Assembly: GCF_000800455.1 (NCBI RefSeq)
Contig: NZ_CP007456.1
Coordinates: forward strand, 682,001-746,000
Direction of reading: 5' to 3'
Origin: Bifidobacterium catenulatum PV20-2
Lineage (GTDB): Bacteria; Actinomycetota; Actinomycetes; Actinomycetales; Bifidobacteriaceae
DNA length: 64,000 nucleotides
The position numbers and the translations under genes are program-made. Within the stretch, counting starts at the first letter, position 1. The number at the start of each line of letters is the position of its first letter. This document shows, one piece after another, positions 26,666 through 36,931 of this stretch. Below the pieces are notes generated by a model. That model was not told the origin of the DNA and did no database searches. It saw only the letters and a program-made list of their open reading frames with translations.

Positions 26666-27835
26666 ATGTCTGAGACGGAACAGGAAGAAACGCAACGCCC
26701 CCTGACCATCGCCATGGTGGTCGACACGTCGGGAAATCGAGGCAATGGCACTTCGAATTCGGCATTGCAATGGGCGGAGGAATTGAAACGGCAAGGCCAT
26801 ACGGTCAGGCTCGTAGGCGTTGGTGCGCCTGAATACCCGGCGCGAGTCAACCATGTGCCTCTGGTCAGTTGGGTGGCGAAGAAGCAGCAGATGCAGTTCG
26901 CCGAACCGAGCGACACGCTGTTCAGAACCGCGTTTCAAGGAGTGGACGTGGTGCATATCTACACTCCGTTCCGTTTTGGCCAGCATGCTTGCAAAGTCGC
27001 CAAACAGATGGGAATCGCGGTTACTGCGGGCTATCATGTGCAGCCGGAGAACATCACATATTCGGCGGGTCCTCTGAAATATATTCCGGGTATCGACTCG
27101 TTTATCTACTGGCTGTTCAATCTGTGGCTGTATCGCAAAATTGACCATGTGCATGTGCCCACCGAACTTGGCGCAAGTCTGCTGCGTTCCCACGGATACA
27201 AAGCGAAACTGCACGTGATTTCCAACGGATACGAAGCGCGATTCACTCCGAAAACGCAGCATGATGCAGGGAAATCCGCGCCGATTCCGTTCCATATCGT
27301 CTCTTCCGGACGATTGACGAACGAAAAGAATCATGTCGCGTTGATTCAGGCAATCGCACGTTGCAGGCATGCGCAAGATATCGAATTGACGATTGCCGGC
27401 ACTGGTCCTCTGAAAAAGAAATTGCAGCGACTTGCGTCACGCTTGCTTTCCAGACCGGCGTCGATTGGATTTCATAAGAACGCAGAAATGCCGGCTTTGC
27501 TGCGTTCTGGCGATCTGCTGGTGCATCCTTCGATTGCCGATCTTGAGTCGGTGAGTGTGATCGAGGGTATGGCTGCCGGCTTGGTTCCGGTGATCGCCTC
27601 ATCGCCGTTGAGTGCGGCAGGCCAGTTTGCGTTGCGGGATGAGTCGCTGTTCCCCGTTGACGATGTGGAAGCGTTGGTGAGACGCATCGATTGGTGGATC
27701 GACCACCCCGACGAATTGTCGAAATGGGGCGAAATCTATGCCGAACACACCAAGGAACATTATTCAGTGGAGGCGTCCGTGCATAAGTTCATTGCGATGG
27801 AACGCGAGGCGATCTCCGACAATATCGGCAAATAA
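26666..27835 (+). CDS. GT4-family glycosyltransferase, probable diacylglycerol glucosyltransferase type
   Basis: 389 residues, GT-B fold. The N-terminal domain begins TIAMVVDTSGNRGNGTSNS and the C-terminal domain carries IVSSGRLTNEKNHVALIQA, LTIAGTGPLKKKL and the donor-site motif HPSIADLESVSVIEGMAAG with the two Glu of the EX7E motif. This pattern is common to glycolipid and polysaccharide transferases. The ATG at 26666 follows a TAGGAT -10-like hexamer at 26653-26658, so the transcript may be leaderless. Acceptor unknown; probably a membrane lipid. Confidence 0.85.
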   Translation: MSETEQEETQRPLTIAMVVDTSGNRGNGTSNSALQWAEELKRQGHTVRLVGVGAPEYPARVNHVPLVSWVAKKQQMQFAEPSDTLFRTAFQGVDVVHIYTPFRFGQHACKVAKQMGIAVTAGYHVQPENITYSAGPLKYIPGIDSFIYWLFNLWLYRKIDHVHVPTELGASLLRSHGYKAKLHVISNGYEARFTPKTQHDAGKSAPIPFHIVSSGRLTNEKNHVALIQAIARCRHAQDIELTIAGTGPLKKKLQRLASRLLSRPASIGFHKNAEMPALLRSGDLLVHPSIADLESVSVIEGMAAGLVPVIASSPLSAAGQFALRDESLFPVDDVEALVRRIDWWIDHPDELSKWGEIYAEHTKEHYSVEASVHKFIAMEREAISDNIGK

Positions 27836-27897
27836 AGCAATGCGTAATATGCGGCGTAAATAAAACCACGAACGTGATTAATGGCTGTTATGTAAAC

Positions 27898-27936
27898 AAA
27901 AAAAGGCGTGGGATGCAAATCCTGCGCCTTTTATTG
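27898..27936. terminator. Bidirectional terminator between the glycosyltransferase and threonine aldolase genes
   Basis: AAAAGGCG and CGCCTTTT arms with an inner GGAT/ATCC pair around GCAA, A run before and T run after; serves both converging genes. Confidence 0.85.
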
Positions 27937-27982
27937 TTCGTTTTTTAATAATTATTCTATGCCTATTCCCATCGGCGATGCG

Positions 27983-29008
27983 CTATAGCAGTGCGATCAG
28001 CTGCTCAACCTGCTCGTCGGTGGTGGCCCAACTGGTGCAGATGCGCATCACCGTGTGCGTGTCATCGGCCTTTTCCATGAAGCCGAGGCGCACGCTGCGC
28101 TGCAAACGTTCGGAAGTTTCGTTGTCGAGCGTGATGAAGATCTGGTTGGTCGGCGCGTTGAAAGTGAGCGTATAGCCGCGTTTCACGAGCACATCGCGAA
28201 TGCGGTCGGCAGCATCGTTGGCGCGGCGGGCGATTCTGCAGTACAAGTTGTCGGTGAACAGCGTGTCGAATTGCACGCCCAGCAACCATCCCTTGGCGAG
28301 CAAAGCTCCATGCTGCTTGACGAGCGTCACGAAGTTCTTCGGCATGTTGCCGTGCGTGAACACCACTGCTTCGCCGAACATGGCACCCACCTTGGTGCCG
28401 CCGATGTAGAACACGTCTGCGATGCGCGCGATGTCTTCAAGCGTCACGTCGTTGCCGGTTGCGGTCAGCGCGTAGCCGAGTCGTGCGCCGTCGATGAACA
28501 ATGGCATGTCGTACGTCGTGCAGATCTTGCGGATCGCTTCGAGTTCGTCGAGCGTGTAGAGTGTGCCATATTCAGTGGACTGTGAAATGTACACGCATCC
28601 GGGGAATACCATATGCGTGTAGTTGCCGTCCGCATAGAACGTGGCGCAATATTCATCGAGCTCGTTCGCATCGATCTTGCCGTCATGGTGGGGGAGCGTC
28701 AGCACTTTGTGGCCGGTGAATTCGATGGCGCCCGCCTCATGCACGTTCACGTGGCCGGTGTTTGCCGCGACCACGCCGGCGTACTGCGGTGTGATGGAGT
28801 CGATAATGGTCTGATTGGTTTGCGTGCCACCTACCAGGAAGAAGATCTGAGCATCGGGGCGGGAGCATGCTTCGCGAATCTTGGTTTTCGCGCTTTCGCA
28901 GATGCTGTCATTGCCGTAACCCGGATATTGGTTCTGCGCGATCTGTTCGATGCGTTCGATGATTTCCGGTGTTGCCGTACAGGAATAGTCGTTTTCAAAA
29001 GACAGCAT
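27983..29008 (-). CDS. ltaE: Low-specificity L-threonine aldolase (beta-eliminating lyase family)
   Basis: 341 residues, usual length. A PLP enzyme that splits threonine/allo-threonine to glycine and acetaldehyde. The N terminus has FENDYSCTATPEI and YPGYGNDSICESA. The PLP-binding Lys is in FYIGGTKVGAMFGEAVVF, preceded by PLFIDGARLGYAL with the Asp that holds the PLP nitrogen. Isolated gene between a terminator and tRNA-His. The symbol is the customary one; the precise substrate is not proven. Confidence 0.85.
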   Translation of the reverse strand: MLSFENDYSCTATPEIIERIEQIAQNQYPGYGNDSICESAKTKIREACSRPDAQIFFLVGGTQTNQTIIDSITPQYAGVVAANTGHVNVHEAGAIEFTGHKVLTLPHHDGKIDANELDEYCATFYADGNYTHMVFPGCVYISQSTEYGTLYTLDELEAIRKICTTYDMPLFIDGARLGYALTATGNDVTLEDIARIADVFYIGGTKVGAMFGEAVVFTHGNMPKNFVTLVKQHGALLAKGWLLGVQFDTLFTDNLYCRIARRANDAADRIRDVLVKRGYTLTFNAPTNQIFITLDNETSERLQRSVRLGFMEKADDTHTVMRICTSWATTDEQVEQLIALL

Positions 29009-29083
29009 GATGCGCTCCTTGTATCTGACTTATGCTGATGACTTGCGACCGGCTGTTTGCTGTTATTCAAGCCGTCCGGATAG

Positions 29084-29110
29084 CAAAAAACCTCGGAATT
29101 TCTTCCGAGG
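29084..29110 (-). terminator. Terminator of the tRNA-His transcript
   Basis: On the minus strand CCTCGGAA, loop GAAA, TTCCGAGG, then six Ts. It lies 11 bases after the mature tRNA end. Confidence 0.9.
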
Positions 29111-29120
29111 TCTCTACCGG

Positions 29121-29194
29121 GGTGGCTAACGCGGCTCGAACGCGCGACCTTCTGAACCACAATCAGATGCTCTACCAACTGAGCTATAGCCACC
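29121..29194 (-). tRNA. tRNA-His (anticodon GTG)
   Basis: A full cloverleaf can be drawn: acceptor GTGGCTA/TAGCCAC, D stem GCTC/GAGC, anticodon stem TCTGA/TCAGA with loop TTGTGGT, T stem GCGCG/CGCGT with loop TTCGAGC. The extra G at -1 pairs with C73, the histidine identity element. The 3' CCA is not encoded. 74 nt including G-1. Confidence 0.97.
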
Positions 29195-29230
29195 ATGTTT
29201 TCGCTTCATGCAGAAGCGCAACAGGTGAAA

Positions 29231-29258
29231 ACTATACACGATTTTCCAGCTATGTCTA
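29231..29258 (-). promoter_or_regulatory. tRNA-His promoter
   Basis: On the minus strand TAGACA (29253-29258), 16-nt spacer, TATAGT (29231-29236), about 30 bases before the mature 5' end. Confidence 0.6.
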
Positions 29259-29470
29259 CATCGGCGTGTTGCGTGTGCCTACCGTCGGCTTGCGCTGTGG
29301 ACTGTTCATTATGTGAACGGCATATTACATAAAGCCGGAACCCACGCGTACCTTGTAGTCGCTGCATGCGTAAGGGTGTGCTGTAATGGCGGTGTGGGCC
29401 GTCTCGGAGTGTTTTCGGCGTATGCGGATCATCGGCCGAAAAGCTGTGAAGTGTGAAGGAAGAGAGATTC

Positions 29471-30511
29471 ATGCAGAAGGTCAAAGCGTTTGGTGATTGG
29501 CTCACCAAGTGGTTCACCGCGATTGTGATTGTGTGGGCCGTGTTCAACTATTTCGTGCCGCAGGCAAGCTTGTGGGGCAAATCCTATACCGGTTATTTCC
29601 TGGGTATCGTGCTGTTCGGCATGGGTCTTACCTTGACCCTTGACGATTTCAAGCGCATTCTCACCCAGCCTCTGATGGTCATCGTCGGTACCGTGGCCCA
29701 CTTCGTCATCATGCCGTTGGTGGCTGTGCTGCTGTGCTGGATTTTCCGTCTTGATGGTGCGCTCGCCGTCGGTGTGATTCTGGTCGGCTGCTGCCCGTCC
29801 GGAACCTCGTCCAACGTGATGAGCTATCTGAGCCGTGGCGATGTGGCGCTGGACGTGTCCATCGGCATTTTGTCCACGCTGTGCGCGCCGTTCATGATTC
29901 CGCTGTTGATGCAGTGGCTGGCTTCCCAGTATGTGTCGGTTCCGGTGGAATCCCTGTTCCTCAATGCGGTCAAGGTGGTGCTGTTCCCGATCGCTCTTGG
30001 CGTGATCTGCCATGCTATTTTCGGCGAGAAGATCGAGAAGATTACGGTCGCTCTGCCGATCGTGTCCCAGGTGGCCATCCTGCTTATCATCGGCGTGGTC
30101 GTCGCAGCCAATGGTCCGAAGCTGTTCGTGGCTTCCTCGCTGCTTGCCATCCCGGTGGTCATTCTGCACAACCTGTGCGGATACGCGTTGGGCTTCGGTT
30201 TCTCCAAACTTATGTACAAGGTATATCCGAAGGGCTTCCGTTATGCACAGCAGAAAGCCATCACCTTCGAGGTCGGCATGCAGGATTCCGCTTTGGGAGC
30301 GACTTTGGCGCTGACGTCGTTCGCTTCCAATCCGTTGGCCGCGGTGCCGTCCACGTTCTTCAGCGTTTGGCACAACATTTCCGGTTCCGTGCTGTCCAGC
30401 TGGTGGCGTGAGCATGATGACAGGCATCAGATCCATCCTGATTCCGACAATGGCGAGAAGGGCTCGGCTGCGAAGGCCCGCGAAGACGCTGCCGAAACAG
30501 CTAACAGCTGA
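29471..30511 (+). CDS. Bile acid:sodium symporter (BASS) family protein
   Basis: 346 residues with about ten membrane helices. Family segments are GIVLFGMGLTLTLDDFKRIL, VGVILVGCCPSGTSSNVMSYLS (the crossing, substrate-binding motif) and TFEVGMQDSALGATLAL. In other bacteria the family moves bile acids, pantoate, keto acids or other organic anions with sodium. The hydrophilic C-terminal tail of about 40 residues is cytoplasmic. The ATG at 29471 is used because GGAAGAG lies 8 bases upstream. In a gut organism bile-salt transport is possible but not shown by the sequence. Confidence 0.88.
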   Translation: MQKVKAFGDWLTKWFTAIVIVWAVFNYFVPQASLWGKSYTGYFLGIVLFGMGLTLTLDDFKRILTQPLMVIVGTVAHFVIMPLVAVLLCWIFRLDGALAVGVILVGCCPSGTSSNVMSYLSRGDVALDVSIGILSTLCAPFMIPLLMQWLASQYVSVPVESLFLNAVKVVLFPIALGVICHAIFGEKIEKITVALPIVSQVAILLIIGVVVAANGPKLFVASSLLAIPVVILHNLCGYALGFGFSKLMYKVYPKGFRYAQQKAITFEVGMQDSALGATLALTSFASNPLAAVPSTFFSVWHNISGSVLSSWWREHDDRHQIHPDSDNGEKGSAAKAREDAAETANS

Positions 30512-30543
30512 CATTCGTCAGTAGATTCCGTCGTCATATTGCG

Positions 30544-30588
30544 CATTCCCTGAATCTTTCAAAATGATTCAGGGAATGTTTTGTTTTG
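30544..30588 (+). terminator. Terminator of the symporter gene
   Basis: A 13-bp perfect stem CATTCCCTGAATC (30544-30556) and GATTCAGGGAATG (30566-30578) with a 9-nt loop, followed by TTTTGTTTT. Confidence 0.92.
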
Positions 30589-30703
30589 AGTGGTGCAAAC
30601 GTGTCATTGTGATGTTTTGTTGCTTTATGTTGATGTAGGCAAAATGATTGAAATTATTGGGATTTAAGGGCGTCTTCACCCGTGTTTTTTGTTCGTTTTG
30701 GGG

Positions 30704-30990
30704 TATACTGTAATTGAAGGCCGGAGTTGTGGATCAGTCGAGAATTCGTCAGGTCGCAACGAAGCGCCTATGGCCGAGAGGTTCATGCGCAACGCCTTTA
30801 AGATATAACTGAACAATAGCGATTCGAGACGGCGGCAATGGGGCAGTACGGCGTAGGCGCCGGGCCGCAAATGCAAAACAGACAACGAGACTGAAGAGTG
30901 CGCGTAAGGTAGCGAGTAGCAAAGAAGTGGGAACCTCCTTCCCGAGTGGATGGCCCCGGATTCGAAAGGATCCGGGGCCATTCCTTTTGC
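30704..30990 (+). ncRNA. Candidate structured non-coding RNA of about 270 nt upstream of rpsL
   Basis: A -10 TATACT (30704-30709) starts a transcript that would run without a convincing reading frame to a strong terminator, GGCCCCGGAT/ATCCGGGGCC then ATTCCTTTT, ending near 30990. Inside, GCGCCTATG (about 30768) can pair with CGTAGGCGC (about 30851) to make a 9-bp helix around about 80 nt, and GGGAA-cctcc-TTCCC forms a small hairpin before the terminator. I cannot match it to RNase P RNA, tmRNA, SRP RNA or a known riboswitch. It could be a 6S-like or lineage-specific regulatory RNA. Confidence 0.5.
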
Positions 30991-31255
30991 GATTTGCGAC
31001 ACGGCATGTTGGAATGTCTTGGGAATCCGTATACTGATAATTCGTGTGTGCCAACGGCATGCCTTATGTGACAGGCGTGCGGGTTGGGATATCCCAGAAC
31101 TCGATTGCATCACGCGCAGCAATGCGACGGTGAGAGAGGGATGGGCCATCGGGCCGGTGGACTGTGGCTATCTTCACGATTCAGATGCGTGGAGTGTGGG
31201 TGCAGTGCGGCGGTCACACAAAAGCAAGAGAAACCACTGAATCGGAGAATTCAAG
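30991..31255 (+). promoter_or_regulatory. rpsL operon promoter and leader
   Basis: A TATACT -10 (31030-31035) with TTGGAA (31009-31014) upstream begins a leader of about 215 nt before rpsL. The leader is GC-rich with several self-complementary patches around 31060-31150. A structured leader is common for autoregulated ribosomal-protein operons; no known family is recognised. Confidence 0.5.
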
Positions 31256-31627
31256 TTGCCTACTATTGAACAGCTCGTCCGTAAGGGACGTCAGGCAAAG
31301 CCGAAGAAGTCCAAGACTTTGGCACTGAAGGGAAGCCCGCTGCGCCGCGGCGTGTGCACCCGTGTTTACACCACCACCCCGAAGAAGCCGAACTCGGCAC
31401 TGCGTAAGGTCGCTCGTGTGCGCCTGAGCTCCGGTGTGGAAGTCACCGCTTACATCCCGGGCGAAGGCCACAACCTGCAGGAGCACTCCATTGTGCTCGT
31501 GCGCGGCGGCCGTGTCAAGGATCTGCCGGGTGTTCGTTACCACATCGTTCGTGGCGCCCTCGATACCCAGGGTGTGAAGGATCGCAAGCAGGGTCGTTCC
31601 CTGTACGGAGCAAAGAAGGCGAAGTAA
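31256..31627 (+). CDS. rpsL: 30S ribosomal protein S12
   Basis: 123 residues, usual length. Lies at the decoding centre and the streptomycin site. Starts [12 protein letters not shown]; the [19 protein letters not shown] block with Lys of KKPN and the later [10 protein letters not shown] are intact. The start codon is TTG, with CGGAG 8 bases before. First gene of rpsL-rpsG-fusA. Confidence 0.98.
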   Translation: MPTIEQLVRKGRQAKPKKSKTLALKGSPLRRGVCTRVYTTTPKKPNSALRKVARVRLSSGVEVTAYIPGEGHNLQEHSIVLVRGGRVKDLPGVRYHIVRGALDTQGVKDRKQGRSLYGAKKAK

Positions 31628-31632
31628 GAGAT

Positions 31633-32103
31633 ATGTCACGTAAAGGACCTTCCAAGAAGCATCAGCTGCTGCCGGATCCGATTTACGGTTCCACTGTTGT
31701 GGCACAGCTCATCAACAAGATTCTGCTCGACGGTAAGAAGTCGATCGCCGAAGACATCGTCTACTCCGCTCTCGATATGGTCAAGGAAAAGACCGATCAG
31801 GAACCGGTGGCAGTGCTTAAGCGCGCTCTCGACAACATCCGTCCGTCCCTCGAGGTTCGCTCCCGCCGCGTCGGTGGCGCTACCTACCAGGTTCCGGTCG
31901 AAGTGAAGCCGGCTCGTGCGAACACCCTGTCCCTGCGCTGGCTGACCGACTTCTCCCGCGCCCGTCGTGAGAAGACCATGGCTGAGCGTCTGGCCAACGA
32001 AATCCTCGATGCCTCCAATGGCCTTGGTGCTTCTGTCAAGCGTCGCGAGGATACTCATAAGATGGCAGAGGCCAACAAGGCCTTCGCTCATTACCGCTGG
32101 TAA
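31633..32103 (+). CDS. rpsG: 30S ribosomal protein S7
   Basis: 156 residues, usual length. Primary 16S-binding protein of the small-subunit head. [19 protein letters not shown] at the start, [12 protein letters not shown] in the middle and an AHYRW end are typical. It begins 5 bases after rpsL. Confidence 0.98.
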   Translation: MSRKGPSKKHQLLPDPIYGSTVVAQLINKILLDGKKSIAEDIVYSALDMVKEKTDQEPVAVLKRALDNIRPSLEVRSRRVGGATYQVPVEVKPARANTLSLRWLTDFSRARREKTMAERLANEILDASNGLGASVKRREDTHKMAEANKAFAHYRW

Positions 32104-32133
32104 TTAGTCGAGAACGAGAGTTAAGGAACACTC

Positions 32134-34263
32134 ATGGCACTAGACGTGCTCAATGATCTCAACCAGATCCGTAACATCGGCATCATGGCTCACATCGATG
32201 CCGGTAAGACCACTACCACCGAACGTATCCTGTACTACACCGGCAAGAACTACAAGATCGGCGAGACCCATGACGGCGCCTCGACGATGGACTTCATGGC
32301 TCAGGAGCAGGAACGCGGCATCACCATCCAGTCCGCTGCAACCACCTGCTTCTGGAACCGTCAGACCCATGACGAGAAGCAGAAGTTCCAGATCAACATC
32401 ATCGATACCCCGGGCCACGTGGACTTCACGGCCGAGGTGGAGCGCTCCCTGCGCGTGCTCGATGGTGCCGTTGCCGTGTTCGACGGCAAGGAAGGTGTGG
32501 AGCCGCAGTCCGAGACCGTGTGGCGTCAGGCTGACAAGTACGGCGTTCCGCGTATCTGCTTCATCAACAAGATGGATAAGCTCGGCGCTGACTTCTACTA
32601 CTCCGTCGACACCATCAAAACCAAGCTGGGCGCGACCCCGCTTGTCGTGCAGCTGCCGATCGGCGCTGAGAACGACTTCGCTGGCGTTGTCGATCTGATT
32701 CGTATGAAGGCTTACGTCTGGAACGACGTTTCCGGCGACATGGGCGCTCACTACGACACTACCGACATCCCGGCCGACTTGCAGGACAAGGCCGAGCAGT
32801 ATCGTGCAGAGCTGCTCGACCAGGTCGCAGAGTCCGACGAAGAGCTGCTTGAGAAGTATCTCGAGTCCGGCGAACTGACTGAGGACGAGATCCGTAGCGG
32901 CATCCGTAAGCTCACCATTAACCGTGAAGCCTACCCGGTGCTCTGCGGCTCCGCCTTCAAGGACAAGGGTGTTCAGCCGATGCTGGACGCCGTCGTCGAC
33001 TACCTGCCGAGCCCGGAGGACGTTCCGTCCATCGTCGGTTTCGATCCTAAGGACGAATCCATCGAGATCGATCGCAAGCCGACCACCGATGATCCGTTCT
33101 CTGCCCTGGTCTTCAAGATCTCTACTCACCCGTTCTACGGCAAGCTCGTGTTCGTGCGCGTCTACTCCGGCGCCGTCACCCCGGGCGACACCGTGCTTGA
33201 CTCCACCAAGGGCAAGAAGGAACGCGTCGGCAAGATCTTCCAGATGCACGCCGACAAGGAGAACCCGGTCGATGCCGCCGAAGCCGGCAACATCTACACC
33301 TTCGTGGGCCTGAAGAACATCACCACCGGTGACACCCTGTGCGACGAAAAGGCGCCTATCTCCCTCGAATCCATGACCTTCCCGGATCCGGTGATCGAGG
33401 TGGCCGTGGAGCCGAAGACCAAGGCCGATCAGGAGAAGATGAGCATCGCTCTGGCGAAGCTGTCCGACGAAGATCCGACCTTCCAGGTGAAGACCGACGA
33501 AGAGTCCGGCCAGACCCTGATCTCCGGCATGGGCGAGCTGCAGCTCGACATCATCGTCGACCGTATGCGTCGTGAATTCAAGGTGGAGTGCAACGTGGGT
33601 AACCCGCAGGTTGCATACCGTGAGACGATCCGCAAGGCCGTCATGAACCAGGAATACACGCACAAGAAGCAGACCGGTGGTTCCGGCCAGTTCGCAAAGG
33701 TCTTGATGAACTTCGAGCCGCTCAACACCGAAGAGGGCGAGACCTACGAGTTCGTCAACGAGGTCACCGGCGGCCACATCACCAAGGAATTCATTCCTTC
33801 CATCGATGCTGGTGTGCAGGAAGCCATGGAATCCGGCGTGCTCGCCGGCTTCCCGGTGGTTGGCGTCAAGGCTACCGTCACCGACGGCCAGGTCCACGAC
33901 GTCGATTCCTCCGAAATGGCCTTCAAGATCGCAGGTTCCATGTGCTTCAAGGAAGCTGCTCCGAAGGCCAAGCCGGTCATCCTCGAGCCGATCATGGCCG
34001 TGGAAGTGCGTACTCCGGAAGAGTACATGGGCGACGTGATGGGCGATATCAACGCCCGTCGTGGTTCCATCCAGTCCATGACCGACTCCACCGGTGTCAA
34101 GGTCATCGACGCCAAGGTTCCGCTGTCCGAAATGTTCGGCTACATCGGCGACCTTCGCTCCAAGACCCAGGGCCGCGCAATGTTCACCATGCAGATGGAC
34201 TCCTACGCTGAGGTTCCGAAGAACGTCTCCGAGGAGATCATCAAGGCCCAGCGCGGCGAGTGA
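32134..34263 (+). CDS. fusA: Elongation factor G
   Basis: 709 residues, usual length. The GTPase drives translocation and, with RRF, ribosome recycling. G1 is [13 protein letters not shown], the switch segment is [14 protein letters not shown]3 is [10 protein letters not shown]4 is NKMDK. Domains II-V follow, with [11 protein letters not shown] and [14 protein letters not shown] near the C terminus. Downstream of rpsG by 30 bases. Confidence 0.98.
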   Translation: MALDVLNDLNQIRNIGIMAHIDAGKTTTTERILYYTGKNYKIGETHDGASTMDFMAQEQERGITIQSAATTCFWNRQTHDEKQKFQINIIDTPGHVDFTAEVERSLRVLDGAVAVFDGKEGVEPQSETVWRQADKYGVPRICFINKMDKLGADFYYSVDTIKTKLGATPLVVQLPIGAENDFAGVVDLIRMKAYVWNDVSGDMGAHYDTTDIPADLQDKAEQYRAELLDQVAESDEELLEKYLESGELTEDEIRSGIRKLTINREAYPVLCGSAFKDKGVQPMLDAVVDYLPSPEDVPSIVGFDPKDESIEIDRKPTTDDPFSALVFKISTHPFYGKLVFVRVYSGAVTPGDTVLDSTKGKKERVGKIFQMHADKENPVDAAEAGNIYTFVGLKNITTGDTLCDEKAPISLESMTFPDPVIEVAVEPKTKADQEKMSIALAKLSDEDPTFQVKTDEESGQTLISGMGELQLDIIVDRMRREFKVECNVGNPQVAYRETIRKAVMNQEYTHKKQTGGSGQFAKVLMNFEPLNTEEGETYEFVNEVTGGHITKEFIPSIDAGVQEAMESGVLAGFPVVGVKATVTDGQVHDVDSSEMAFKIAGSMCFKEAAPKAKPVILEPIMAVEVRTPEEYMGDVMGDINARRGSIQSMTDSTGVKVIDAKVPLSEMFGYIGDLRSKTQGRAMFTMQMDSYAEVPKNVSEEIIKAQRGE

Positions 34264-34293
34264 CACGCGCTGCCGCTTAAGTGGAAACTGTCT

Positions 34294-34401
34294 CCAGTCA
34301 GCGCTAGTATTCTGTAGCGCTGACTGGGTTCGGGCTCCAAAGTGGCACAAACCCGTCAAACCCAGTAAAATGTAGCAAGTGCCTTGAAGTGAGTTCAAGG
34401 C
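34294..34401 (+). promoter_or_regulatory. fusA-tuf intergenic hairpins and tuf promoter
   Basis: A 13-bp perfect inverted repeat (CCAGTCAGCGCTA at 34294-34306, complement at 34315-34327) with an 8-nt loop follows fusA and lacks a T run. A likely tuf promoter comes next: TGGCAC (34343-34348), 17 nt, TAAAAT (34366-34371). A second hairpin GCCTTGAA/TTCAAGGC (34381-34401) lies in the tuf leader. RBS AGGAGGA precedes tuf. Confidence 0.6.
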
Positions 34402-34432
34402 TTACTACGAGACGTCCAGGAGGACAAAACAC

Positions 34433-35632
<1,200 letters not shown>

Positions 35633-35674
35633 TTTCTGCTTGATATCAAGGCACGCTTGAACTAGCGTTTTTTA

Positions 35675-35716
35675 GGAAAACCTCCCGAGGCATGTTCGCC
35701 GAGGGAGGTTTTCCTA
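35675..35716 (+). terminator. tuf terminator
   Basis: A 12-bp stem GGAAAACCTCCC (35675-35686) and GGGAGGTTTTCC (35703-35714), extended inside by GGC/GCC. Confidence 0.85.
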
Positions 35717-35814
35717 TATATGGAAGGCTTACCGACAAAGTATGCACACCGTGGCATAATGAGCAAGGCTCTTTTTAAGCTTTCCCTGTTAGACGAAGAA
35801 ATAGGTGAGTTAAT

Positions 35815-36378
35815 TTGGCACAGACTACCAATGACATCAAGAACGGTTCCGTCCTGAACCTCGATGGCCAGCTGTGGGCCGTCATCAAGTTCCAGCACGT
35901 CAAGCCGGGCAAGGGCCCTGCTTTCGTGCGCACCACCATCAAGAACGTCCTCTCGGGCAAGATCGTCGACAAGACCTTCAATGCCGGCATGAAGATGGAA
36001 TTCGAAACCGTCGACAACCGCAACCTCCAGTACTCCTACGAGGACGGCGACAACTTCGTGTTCATGGATATGACCACCTACGATCAGATCTACATTCCGA
36101 AGACTCTCGTCGGCGATCAGGCCAAGTTCCTGCTGGAAGGAACCGACTGCGTCGTGTCCTTCCACGACGGCACCCCGCTGTCCGTCGAACTGCCGGCTTC
36201 CGTGATCCTGACCGTTACCCATACCGAACCGGGTCTGCAGGGCAACCGTTCCAACGCCGGTACCAAGCCGGCCACCGTTGAAACTGGTGCCGAGATTCAG
36301 GTTCCGCTGTTCATCGGCGAAGGCGAGAAGGTCAAGGTGAACACCACCGACGGCTCCTACCTCGGCCGCGAGAACTGA
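35815..36378 (+). CDS. efp: Elongation factor P
   Basis: 187 residues, usual length. Relieves stalling at proline runs. Three beta domains: [20 protein letters not shown], the KOW-like loop [13 protein letters not shown] that carries the modifiable Lys (in PGKGPA), and the C-terminal [13 protein letters not shown]. The start codon is TTG with AGGTGAG upstream. nusB follows after 22 bases, as in many Actinobacteria. Confidence 0.97.
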   Translation: MAQTTNDIKNGSVLNLDGQLWAVIKFQHVKPGKGPAFVRTTIKNVLSGKIVDKTFNAGMKMEFETVDNRNLQYSYEDGDNFVFMDMTTYDQIYIPKTLVGDQAKFLLEGTDCVVSFHDGTPLSVELPASVILTVTHTEPGLQGNRSNAGTKPATVETGAEIQVPLFIGEGEKVKVNTTDGSYLGREN

Positions 36379-36400
36379 GAGTAAGGACGAAAGAAGTTTC

Positions 36401-36844
36401 ATGGCACGTTCCACCGCTCGTAAGAGGGCTCTGAATACGTTGTATGAAGCGGATGAGAAGGGACAGGACATCCTGTCCCTTCTTGCTGAGCGCATTGAGC
36501 AGCCCGGCGCCCAGACTCCGCTGCCTGAATACGCCATCGAAATCGTTCGTGGCGTTGCGGAACATATCGCAGCCATCGATTCCACGCTTGACGAGCATTC
36601 CACCGGTTGGAAGGTCAAGCGTATGGGCGTTGTCGATCGCAATATTCTGCGTATCGCGGCGTGGGAGATCATGTTCAATGATGATGTTCCGAATATGGTG
36701 GCCATCGACGAGGCGCTTGGCCTTGCCAAGACGTTGTGTGATGACGAATCACCGGCATTCATCCACGGTCTGCTCAGCGCTGTCAGCGCTGATGCGGATG
36801 CCGTTCAAGTGGATGAGCAACCGACCGAACCTTCAGCTGAATAA
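36401..36844 (+). CDS. nusB: Transcription antitermination protein NusB
   Basis: 147 residues. Binds boxA RNA with S10 in rRNA antitermination. The N-terminal ARSTARKRALNTLYEADEKG with its Arg-rich RNA-binding face and VDRNILRIAAWEIMF and NMVAIDEALGLAKTL helices are typical. Cotranscribed with efp. Confidence 0.95.
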   Translation: MARSTARKRALNTLYEADEKGQDILSLLAERIEQPGAQTPLPEYAIEIVRGVAEHIAAIDSTLDEHSTGWKVKRMGVVDRNILRIAAWEIMFNDDVPNMVAIDEALGLAKTLCDDESPAFIHGLLSAVSADADAVQVDEQPTEPSAE

Positions 36845-36931
36845 AGCTGAAAGTTAAGCGATTCGGCCGGGTCGCGAGTCCTAACCGGCCGCTATCCTTG
36901 GTACGAATACCTTGACTATAAGGGGGTTTTG

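Noticed and set aside
30704..30990. RNase P RNA, tmRNA or SRP RNA
   Set aside because: The conserved core blocks of these RNAs (for example GAGGAAAGTCC, a tRNA-like T arm, or the SRP GGAAG loop) are not present.
32140..34398. 752-residue minus-strand open frame over fusA
   Set aside because: Exact shadow of EF-G on the opposite strand; Leu/His/Asp-rich composition without motifs.
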